Assembly: GCF_965363235.1 (NCBI RefSeq)
Contig: NC_134846.1
Coordinates: forward strand, 55,169,121-55,233,120
Length of the DNA: 64,000 nt
Direction of reading: 5' to 3'
Origin: Mytilus galloprovincialis
Lineage: Eukaryota; Mollusca; Bivalvia; Mytilida; Mytilidae
The notes beneath the pieces are model-generated. The model ran no database searches and was not told the origin of the DNA. It was given only the letters and a program-made list of their open reading frames with translations. The position numbers were made by a program, and so were the translations under genes. How positions within the stretch are numbered: position 1 is the stretch's first letter; each line of letters opens with the position of its first letter. Shown in pieces: positions 23,201-32,900 of this stretch.

Positions 23201-26200
23201 ATGCCTACTTCACCATTATTTAGAGACCTTTATGTTAGAATTTTACATGGCGGCAATCCATGTACAGTATCTGACAAACAAGATACATTTTCCTATATGC
23301 TACTAACCTATTCAATTTGTATGAGTTAATTCTGATGATCATTGGATAAGTGAATTACCTGTAACAACAATTTATGACATCTGTAAGGTCACTGTTGATT
23401 ACCTTTAATTATATGTTCAATTTGGGGTCCTAAAATTGTAATGAACATTTTTAATTGGATTAGATGTATCAGGTAATTAACAATGATTAAGTATAACTAT
23501 TTAAGAAGCTTGAATTGGTGCTTGAAAAATCATCCTATTGGTCAAGGATATCATGATCCTGTGTATGAAAGTATCTTTTATAACTAATTCAATGGTTTCC
23601 CTTGTTGAGTAAACATGTACATGTCTCAGCTGCACATATTTACAGTAGGGTATAAAATTTCAATAAACTATTTTCCTCCAAGTCTTTACCATCTTTTGAC
23701 CTGGAGTAACTGTATACATGTATAATGTTTTAACCTGTTACCCACTCTGTGGTAGGAAATTCTAGTACTAAAACAAGTAAGTTACTTAAGAAATTAAAAT
23801 TAACCTTGGTAAAAAAATATTTAGCAACAGGATTTCAGTTATCATGGTTATAGTAACAAGTAACAACACTTCCTTAATTCTATCTTTAAAAAATTCTTTT
23901 TGGTAAAAATCATGTGTCATTCCACTTGCAGTTATAAATCAAAATCTGGTATTTCTCATCTGCTTTTTTTTTTTTTATAGAATTACTCTAATAAATTACC
24001 ACATGGATGAAGTCCTCATTAAACATGTTAAAAATAGAAGAATCAATATATTTCATGGGGTGAATCCAAAATTTCCCACACACTTAATCACTCTCAGACG
24101 CTCAAAATGCATCTATGTGCTAAACAGGTTGGAGACAACATGCCAAACTAGGAACTATTCCTTATATGAATAACATTTTTTAAACTTAGTAATTACATTT
24201 GTACTTTATAATGCTGAAAAGGAAATTTTGAGAATATGTAAGGATCTGGTTTCTTATATATATCTATTATGTATGTAACAGGGAAGCTAAGAGATAAGCC
24301 ATTCCATTGGAATGTATCTGCCAAGACTTCACAGCGGCAACACACGTCAAACAGATGGTGTTTTTTTTTATTTTTTAAATAAATTTGACAAAAATTTGAA
24401 AAATTCTTTTAAAACAATTACCATTATAACAAAATCTTCATGTAAATAAGAGGATAAGTCATAAGAAGTTAAATTTATTTAAGATAATTTTGTGTTTAAA
24501 TTATAATGTGTTTAGTGTTTAGTCCTAAAGTTTTGCCAATTCAATTATAAGGGGACGAAGTCCCCTATAACAGTAGAAAAATAATTCATACAGACTTCGT
24601 CCCCTATCACAGGTAATGGCTGCCTCATATTAATCCAATATTATGTCTTTAATATTTGTAACTTACCAATACATGTATTTAAAAAAATCTAGGAGTAGCA
24701 AAAAGAAAGGACAATTAATTTAATGATAAATCATGTAATGAAATGTTCATCTTTTGATATAATAACTTTTTTTGGAGCAATTAAAAGTACAAACAATCTG
24801 ATTAAATCCTGTAATTAAATGTTCACAACTTGATTTATAATAAATTTTATGGAAGCAATAATATGGTTGACGAATTGATTTAATCATGTAATTTAATTAA
24901 TTAATTATCTGACACACTTAGGCAGTTAGGTAATTGAATTAAGTTTATTATTTAAATAGCTTAAATAAGCTTTTATTTTGGCTTTAATTTATAATGTCAT
25001 CCAGTTTGAATGATTAAGTTAGACATGCATGACATGTAATATTAGATATATATAAAATTGAAAAAAAATAAAATATATATTTAATCTTAATTCTTTTTGG
25101 CATTTCAGGATGAAATTAAAAAAAAAAGAAGAGGAAAACAGTTATATATACATGTTACAGTGAATTTGTATAATCAGGGATTATGTAGAATCCCTAAAAT
25201 TTTCAGGGATTATGTATAATCACTGGTTAGTTTAGGGATTATATATAATCACTAAAACTTTTAGGGATTATGTATAATCACTAGAAAAAACGTCAGGGAT
25301 TATACAGAATAACTGAAATGATACTAAAATATATAACATATTGAAATATCTTAAAAGTTAACCTTAATATATCATAATAATAACCTTAATATTGTAAAAC
25401 GTTCGGCATAATTTTTTAATATGAAAGACACAAAAATATTGAAATGTTATACACAAAATAATTAAATGATAAGCACAATATAATTAAATGATAAGCAAAA
25501 TATATATAAAATAATTGATGTTTTGTTATTAATACTGACTTTATCAGTAATAATATCAAGCGAGTCCTTTTTGATATTGACTGTATTAGTATTAATAATA
25601 CCAAGCGAGCCCACACGGGCGGGTTGATGAAGTTAGTATGAAAATATTAAATTGCATAATGATTATTCTTTTTATCGTATTGTTTTAGCAATTGTTTTTA
25701 GGTTGAGAATATGAAATAAAATGAAATTGTCATTAAAACTATTTTTATGCGTACAGTCGTTTTGATAAATGTTAATGTTATGTATAATATTTTAATATTA
25801 AACATTTTATTTACAAACTAAATTTGGATGGCATCGACTATTACACATTTGCCCTGATTTTCTACTGGCATATCTATCAAATTCACATCTGTTTTTACCA
25901 CAATATCAAAATTTAAAAAAAAAACTTGTTCTCCACATCAAATCAGATTGTACGGCACGTCTCAGAGAAATAGAGTTTTTCAGCACAAACATCTGAAGGT
26001 ACAAATTGTACCAATGAAGGGAAATCATCAACCTCAAACTGATTTCTTGTATCAAAGATCCAAGCAGGATTCCATGCGAAATACATGATATAGCAAGGCG
26101 ATATCCTTCTTCATTCTTTTCGTGAATATTGACCATTAGTTTTTTGGGATCTCCCTTTCCAGGAACCAATGATTTGTATAGTAAAACTATACAAATCCTT

Positions 26201-27570
26201 GCTGGAACCACTAGTGTTATTGGTTTGAGATATCATCTTTGAAGCTTTTAATTATTGATAATCCCTGAAATCATATTAAGGAATTTGTAGAATAATAATT
26301 AAAATTATCAGTGATTATATAAAATCACTGGTCATTTTCAGGGAATCTATATAATCACTAATGATTTTAGTGATTCTACATAATCCCTGAAAAATCAGGG
26401 ATTCTACATAATCCCTGATTATACAAATTCACTGTAACATATATATCATGAACATTGATGTTTACAATAGGAACAGAAATAAGAACATTGGTGCAGATTT
26501 TCAACGTACTGAATTAATTTTGTCCTGGATTAAATGAGTATTTCAACCATGTCCACCTTTCGCGTTAGGTCATGACCATCTGCATATATCCTCATACAGA
26601 TAATAATTATGCTGGAATCAATGGGGCACTGTGAAAACTGTCCAAATATGAGAAAATAAAGGGTGGCTAGTAGAAAAAACTTACATAAACGAAAAGATAA
26701 ATGAAAAATGAGCAATTGAAGCCTGATTTGTATGGATCATATACAATAAGTCAGCTCTGGATAAAAGCATCTATTTTGAACAGGCAAATATCATTTTATT
26801 ATATTATGGGGACGAAGTCCCCAGTTACGGTAGAAAAATCAATAAAAAAACCCAGGCAAATTCCCTGAAATTTTCATTGTACTAATGAACTCAAAATCGT
26901 TTTTTTTTTTTTTCAGATCTACTACCTGTTCCGGTCTTGTTTGCATGAGACTTTGAATAAAATGTATATTTATCAACACATCGATTGTTCGATATGAAAA
27001 AAAAGTTACCTGATAACAGCGTTTCTTTGTTTACATAGAATATGACGTCATAACTTAAATAACATCACAACTAAATCCCTAACAACAGAACCAATATCGG
27101 AAACGTTATGGTATTTCTGTTTCTTTTATCAACATGTTTGAATTTAAAAAAAAATTAATACATACTTCGTCCCCATTAAGGCCCATTTACAGGTAATGCC
27201 TGCCTCATATTATGGGACAAGCTATGATCCACAGCCCTAGCTTGGCTCTTGGACGTCAGAGTAATCTCAGACATGCACTGTGTTTTTCAAATCCTGACTA
27301 TTTTTATAGTAATAACTGTTTTAAGGATGCAAATATTTACATAGTCTACATGTACAGACTAAATTAGTATATTACATGAAAGATTTAGATATTTCAATGA
27401 CAATGTCATATTTTCATTATCATCTGTGCAAATTGTTATCCTTTTAATTGCTTCAATGACTAGATGTAAGTTCAGATTTATGGAACTGTTATTTAAGATT
27501 TATATATATACATTTATATATTTATAAGGAGCAAGAAACAATAATTTACCAAGCTTCTGCAAACAGACAT
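17231..27570 (-). CDS. MRPS24: Mitochondrial ribosomal protein S24 (small-subunit mRpS24)
   Basis: The CDS is complement(join(17231-17520, 18697-18913, 27550-27570)), 528 nt, 175 aa. Phases agree at both joints. The first exon gives only MSVCRSL, followed by LVGSRC; the resulting N-terminus is rich in Arg, Ser and Cys with almost no acids, as expected for a mitochondrial presequence. Further on come 'WITYEEAQPPPK', 'FIREFMKGTFPG', 'IVKRR' and 'KYYFLVGYTEELLSC', followed by 'KCPVKLEIQTV'. These match human MRPS24 (TYEEA, KFMWGTFPG, KYYFLVGYSETLLS, KCPVRLHLQTV). It is a structural protein of the mitochondrial 28S subunit. The length is close to the human 167 aa. The short first exon was chosen because it is in phase, has ATG and a gtaaat donor, and lies beside the SAR1 promoter; it is the least certain part. 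Confidence 0.88.
17962..18097. repeat. Small hAT-like MITE with C19 tract
   Basis: The left end CAGTGCAGATTCAG and right end CTGGATCCGCCCCTG are imperfect inverted repeats. A run of 19 C occupies 18051-18069. It lies in the second MRPS24 intron (17521-18696). No clear 8-bp target duplication is visible. Confidence 0.6.
18976..19180. repeat. Palindromic mussel MITE
   Basis: CTGTGGATTTGTTATTTTCGTTGG at the left and CCAACGAATAATAATGAAATCACAG at the right form imperfect inverted ends. The interior repeats 'cgtgaattaag', 'cgtgggtttgcc' and 'ttgaacatttaatattgtggttt' in mirrored fashion. It lies in the long first MRPS24 intron, near its 3' end. Confidence 0.7.
19625..20897. mobile_element. Foldback element with AAGCCTCGGTCACACC ends and ACGGAC motif arrays
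   Basis: The perfect 16-bp inverted ends AAGCCTCGGTCACACC / GGTGTGACCGAGGCTT enclose dozens of degenerate ACGGAC/ACGGAT motifs. These run forward at 19660-19890, reversed (TCCGTT/GTCCG) at 20440-20560, and forward again at 20580-20850. There is no coding capacity. A Harbinger-like MITE (20033-20314) is inserted inside. I could not see a certain target duplication, so the superfamily stays open. Confidence 0.75.
20033..20314 (-). mobile_element. Harbinger-like MITE, full copy
   Basis: GGCAGCAACCATTTGATTTTCTGGGGGGGGCTATGG is mirrored at the other end, giving TIRs of about 36 bp. TAA flanks both sides (20030-20032, 20315-20317). A 3-bp TWA duplication is the mark of PIF/Harbinger elements. The copy lies inside the ACGGAC foldback element and is inverted relative to the copy at 30874. 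Confidence 0.8.
20898..21996. other. Intronic stretch without recognised features
   Basis: AT-rich DNA within the long first MRPS24 intron. A 'tatataagg' with 'attaaa' 25 bases on (21750-21775) looks LTR-like, but no matching ends were found. Confidence 0.4.
21997..23019. repeat. Large inverted repeat (about 220-bp arms, 580-bp spacer)
   Basis: Arms 21997-22215 and 22797-23019 are inverted copies ('ttacagcttttacattaatgctagcaagac...ggcttgcttgctttgtttg...gataggcggggtttcagcttgtatacatcatactt...aaggacact...catcacatgacaaatattctcacatgt'). The outer ends are TTACAGCTTTTACATTAATG / its complement. ORFs in the arms are mirror images of each other. The spacer has no recognised gene. Confidence 0.85.
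23020..24545. other. Intronic stretch without recognised features
   Basis: Plain AT-rich sequence with no exon, TIR or tandem array seen; part of the first MRPS24 intron. Confidence 0.5.
24551..24634 (+). repeat. Short copy of the GGGGACGAAGTCCCC element
   Basis: It starts with the perfect palindrome GGGGACGAAGTCCCC, then 'agtagaaaaat', then 'CTTCGTCCCC' and the constant end 'aggtaatggctgcctcatatta'. About 85 bp; the longer relative is at 26808-27207. Confidence 0.7.
25153..26443. mobile_element. TIR element with palindromic 'CAGGGATTATGTAGAATCCCT' arrays
   Basis: The ends TGTTACAGTGAATTTGTATAATCAGGGATT and their complement (26405-26443) are near-perfect. Inside each end, 3-5 copies of a roughly 30-bp palindromic unit (gggattatgtaTAatcactgg...) form subterminal arrays. 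The interior minus strand around 25920-26130 has a peptide-like stretch ('FAWNPAWIFDTRNQFEVDDF') that may be a transposase remnant, but I cannot name it. Outside the ends are TA-rich repeats that hide any target duplication. Confidence 0.7.
26808..27207 (+). repeat. Long copy of the GGGGACGAAGTCCCC element
   Basis: Palindrome GGGGACGAAGTCCCC at 26808-26822, then 'gtagaaaaatc' and 330 bp of interior, then CTTCGTCCCC and 'aggtaatgcctgcctcat'. ATATTAT occurs directly outside both ends, a possible 7-bp duplication. Non-coding. Confidence 0.65.
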
Positions 27571-27788
27571 TCTAGTAAAAATTACCGGAAGTTACTGATA
27601 CCGAACGGTTTTAAAAGAGAAATTTTGATTGGTCATTTCTGAAAAATTACCAATGAGGATTCACGTTTCATTTGTAGAAAAGAAACGTCATTTACTTCCA
27701 TTTTGCTTCGTGTACAAAGCAAGTCAACGTAAATATATCCAATATTTACACAACATACTGTTGTGAAAGACAATTTCATAAACAAGAT
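27571..27788. promoter_or_regulatory. Divergent promoter region shared by MRPS24 and SAR1
   Basis: Only 218 bp separate the MRPS24 start codon (27568-27570, minus) from the donor of the SAR1 untranslated first exon (27789). The region has no TATA box near either gene. ACCGGAAGT (27584-27592) is a textbook ETS/GABP site, typical of TATA-less promoters of housekeeping and mitochondrial genes. 'gattggtca' (27628-27636) carries an ATTGG, the inverted CCAAT box. The activity is inferred from position and motifs. Confidence 0.65.
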
Positions 27789-29959
27789 GTAAGTTTTAAA
27801 CCTTTATTACAGATCTCAATAGTTTTTCCGTTAACGATTTATTGGGGAAAAACAGTTTCCTTACAGTTTCATCAGTCTGGTTCCATAGTTCATTTCACAA
27901 AATTCCTTTGGCTTTGACCTCACAGGCTACACAGCATCTTCATCAATCATGCCTCATTAAAATGAGATGTACAAAATAAAGACATTTTTTTTTGTAAGCA
28001 CCAAGTTAGTTTTTCATTTACAAATATCTATATCTAAAGTGTGAAAGTCTTCAATGACAACTGGGTGATCATCATTTATCTGAGGCCAAAAATAGGAACT
28101 ATTTCTGTTTAACTGGACTTAAATATAGTTATGTTTTTTAATAGTGGCAGGGGTCTGCATGGTCTGCTTTATGATGTTGCACCATCAACGTAAAAATATC
28201 TTCCACCACCGTCAAATGATCCCTGCCATAATTGTTAAATTATCTTCTGCCACCTGCCATACATAATTTCATGCTTGCATCACAGCTGAAGATTGACCAA
28301 TCAGATAATTAGATTGTGTTTATCTATTTGAATGTTGGAGTTGAAGCGGTGGCAAATCCTCGGGTTTTACCATATATAGGTACACAAACTTAAAACTCAA
28401 TTTGTTTTTTGTTGAATCATTAAAATTAAATTTGAGAGTGTTTTTTCAAAACTCCTTATCATAATAGACATGTGTTTTAAAAATCTTTGTGATATCTTTT
28501 ACCGTTTTGTTTTAAATTGGAATTAAAAATTGTATTTTCCCATAGTCTTTGAGGAAAAGTCCCGAGAATTTCACCTCCTAGAAATTTAAAGTGCCAGGAT
28601 GTTCGAAAATATGTATTGTCAATATTTGTTTCAGTTCAATCAATTGCATATGTATTACAGTACCCTTACGATTGTTTTATTATAATCCAAAGGGTTCTGA
28701 TTACAGATTTAAAGCTCTTAGCATAGGGACATCAGGCTAATGCTCACTAAAATTACTAGTACAGGTAGATAGACACACCTGACTGGAAATCACTTGATCT
28801 AGATAGATGACTGATGCCATATATACAGTACTGGCCCCGGCAACATATTTATTCAGATTCAGACTGCTTGCATTATTTACTAACGTTTCAGCAAATGCTA
28901 TTGAAAATTTGGATTTAAAAATTTAGTGTTATTAAATTAAGTAACAAAGAGGAAAGTATAACAAACAAGTCAAACACATGCTTTTATATTTACTTACGCA
29001 ATCAGCATCCACTTTTAAAACTAGTACAAAATAAGACGTAAAACAGAAAATTATTTTATGCAAAATGTAAAGTATTTATTGATAATTTTCATGATGTTAA
29101 ATCACTTTACAATAAAAATAGAAATACATGAATATTCACTGCAACTTGCAATTAATAATCTGAAGAAATTTTGATGCTACAAATCGTCATTACTGATTCA
29201 TGACTTCTGAATTTCCTGTACTAGGGATAAGATATCCTATCCCCCTTTGTTTATTTATCATGATTATATAGATCAGGGTGTACAGATTGAGGGAAATCTC
29301 TAAAATAAATGGGACTATAGTTTTGCAATAAGTCTGTGACAGTTCAGCCCATTCACGAAATTGATTCCATTTTTTTTTTTTAATTTTCAGCCTATACTAT
29401 AGGTAGGGGCTTATCACTAAAGATAGGTGGAACCCCTGACTAATTTGTATATTTTTTTGCTTGTTAATCCTCTACCTGCACACTTGTACCAAAAGCCAAA
29501 GCTCTTTCCATACTGGTTATCAGCCCACACTACATTTGACACATATATTATGTGGTGTGGATAAAAACATCTGTTAGCTTTCTACCTCAAAAACTGGAAC
29601 TAGTGTGTCACAGCACAACATAACAACAACCTGTTAAAACAAGTTGAAAATGGCTAGCCTCGTGATCAACAGTCAATTGGTACAAAATATAAAAAAACAA
29701 CCAACATCAATGCATGTCAGATCAAATTGTTCTTCATTGAAATAATTCTAGAATCTAGGGGACTAGCTATATCATGTGTATACATGTAATGTCAAAATTA
29801 TTCCATTGTTTCATATCAGTTTAAGAATGATTTGAACAATCCATGCGATTGATATGTTTGAGGTACATGTATTGATACATTTACAAGATTTTATGTATTT
29901 GTGCATGTACAACATTTTCTAGATGATTATCTAATGATATTATTGTGATTATTTTTCAG
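27789..29959 (+). other. First intron of SAR1 (untranslated part)
   Basis: It begins gtaagt at 27789 and ends tttttcag at 29952-29959. No coding exon or clear element was seen inside. Confidence 0.6.
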
Positions 29960-29983
29960 TAAAACTGGTGTTGTTATTAAAAA

Positions 29984-32900
29984 ATGTTCTTATGGGATTG
30001 GTTTACTGGTATTTTAAACTTCCTGGGTAAGTTATAGTTATCATATAGATATACATATATTTCGTATTTTCCATGTTCAGGATGTTTCTAACATCTATAC
30101 TATTAAACGAGAAGACCTCATTTTTGGTGTCGCTTCTCTTCTTTCCAGAATAAATTAATCAACACGCCTCTGTGTCCTATAGGTACAGTGCATAGTCACA
30201 TTTGTCATCCATTCATATGATTATTCAGATTGAGTTGTTTTAGGAGAAAAACGAGAAAAAAGGCATCCGGATATTGTCCCGTCATTGTACGAAATTTTAA
30301 GTCAGATTAGACTTCCGGTTTGCGTTTTTCTGTATACTTTGAACATACATATACTACGAATAAAGTGTATTTTCAGAATTTTATCTGCTATCATTTTCAA
30401 GTTTACTATCCACGGCGAACACAGAGTTTATTAAATAGAGAGGGTCTGTATACTATATCAATGATCACCATTGATCGATTAGTAAACTTAGAATTGAAAG
30501 TAAATACGCTTTATTTATATAGTAATGAATGTTCATACTATACAGATAAGCGCTAAAATTATTCATGTGAACTTTTGATACTTTTTTTGAAATTCTCCAG
30601 TCATTAAATCTTTTACAAAATTCATTGATTACATAAAAAAAAAAAGAAGATGTGGTATGATTGCCATGTTGAGACAACTCTCCACAAGAGACCAAAATGA
30701 CACAGAAATTAACAACTATAGGTCACCGTACGGCCTTCAACAAAGAGCAAAGCCCATACCGCATACTCAGCTTCAAAAGGCCCGAAATGACAACGTAAAA
30801 CAATGCAAACGAGAAAACTAGCGGCCTTATTTATGTACAAAAAATGAACGAAAAACAAATATATAACACATAAGGCAGCAACCATTTGATTTTCTGGGGG
30901 GGGCTATGGTTTTTTTGGAAAAAAAAGTTTGTTTCCAGGTTTTGGTGAAAAAAATAATTTGTTTTGGACCCTGAGTAAAAAAAATTGTTTGTTTCACACT
31001 CAGCTGCCACTATATGTAATGCTAAAATTGAAAGAAAAAAATTGTCTTCGGTTTGTCGCTAAAAAAATAGATTGTTCTTAGCCGAAGGCGAAAAAAAAAG
31101 TTTGCACAGAAAAAAAAACCATAGCCCCCCAGAAAATCAAATGGTTGCTGCCTAAACAAACGACAACCACTGAATTACAGGCTCCTTACTTAAATAAATG
31201 TTCATAACCTACTAAATGTATGTTCATATTGAAATTGATAGAAAACCAAAAATTGGGAACTTTGGAAATAAAGGTGGAGGGTAAAAAAAAACATTTTCCT
31301 GTCCCCAATAACCTATGATTTATGATACTTTTGCTGAAATTCTCCAGTCATTCTGTATTTTACAAAATTCTTCCAACAACACTTTACATACTTTAAACTA
31401 CGCTCTGAATGCCCGCGATTTCGCGGGTGTGTTCTAGTAACATTTAATACACATTTTAGATTATAAAAAACAATCATATCAGTCCCTTTTCTAGACCTGA
31501 GATCATATAATTATAAGTCGTTTGTACATGTTGTAAGTAGCAATGCTATCTTCACTATTAGAGTTATATCAGAGTATTTTTTTTAATGAGAAAACTGAAA
31601 GATACTTTATATTGTACAGAATATAAAAATTGCACAAGTTTGGTGCATCAAAACAGTTTTTTTTCTGGGTTTTACATCCTTCATCAGCAACACTTAAAAC
31701 AGAAAAAAATTCTGTCAAGATCTATGAATACTTGAACTACATTGTGTACAACAAAAATGACATTAAACATGTTAGAAGGCTAGCAAAACAATACTTGAAC
31801 TACATTGTATACAACAAAAATGTCATTAGACATGTTAGCCAAAACAATCTAGGAATACCCTTGTGTTCGTATTTAAATAATTTGTACTTGAGTTTCACAC
31901 TAGGAAACAAGTTAAAGATAGATCTGCAGATAATAAAGGATTTCTGTTGTTACATGTTTAAAGTAACAGAAGGTATGACAATGTATGATGTGAATTAAAA
32001 TTGAGATTTTATTTGCAGGTTTATATAAAAAGTCTGGAAAGTTGGTATTTCTAGGTTTAGATAATGCAGGAAAAACAACTTTACTACATATGTTAAAAGA
32101 TGACAGAATGGCACAGCATGTTCCAACATTACATCCTAGTGAGTAAAACGTGTAACATAAATCTTAAGTGGAAATCAATATCAGATCTTGAAAGAGTCAT
32201 TTAAGGTGAGAGGTACGTAAATGAACGCCTCTAGCGGAAAACGGGAAAATCGGCGTTTGTTGCTATGGGAGTTATCTCCTGTACACCAGAAAAAATATTT
32301 TCAAGATGTCGGAATATATTCCTCCTCGTCGGAATAATGGTCAATTTGGTGGAAGTGTATTGAATGCATCTCAACAAAATATAGCTAAAATTCAAGAATG
32401 TAAAATGAAATATGTTGTAACATTTAAACAGTGCTTTCTTGATCTTTCCTCCCATGAAAATGGAAGAAACTTGGCATGTCGTGATGGCCGAAGAGCGACT
32501 GAGTTGGGTTTACTGTCTTTTACTAATACTAGCTGACCAACTTAAAGCTTGCATATAAATTATGTTTCTACAAAACTGTTTAAAGTACAAAGAAAGGATC
32601 TCGGAACTGTTTTGTTTATACCTTGGGGTAACTGTCCATACACGAACTTTAATAGTATACGCCAGTAATCGGCAAAGATCAGAGACTTAAAAAATCGGGA
32701 ATGTTGATATGTGTCTATAATGTGACGTGAAAACGAAATGTAGTTTATATATTGATAAAAATATCATAAACAAGTACATGACACACGTAAACTCCCACAA
32801 TAACAAATTAAAGCTTTATACACTATATATTGTAGTTTTATTTATTGAAATTCCATAGCAAACTTTGTCACGGACTTACATTCAGTCATTTGTATTCAAA

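Larger units (their letters stand above)
30094..31437 (+). mobile_element. Helitron (non-autonomous) with nested insertions
   Basis: It starts TCTATACTATTAAACGAGAAGACC directly after an A. It ends with the hairpin CCCGCGA-TT-TCGCGGG, then TGTGTTCTAG (CTAG at 31434-31437), followed by T. A 5' TC, a 3' GC hairpin about 7 bases before CTRR, and insertion between A and T without target duplication define Helitrons. There is no Rep/helicase gene, so it is non-autonomous. It contains a retroelement tail and, within that, a Harbinger-like MITE. It lies in the SAR1 intron between the first two coding exons. Confidence 0.85.
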
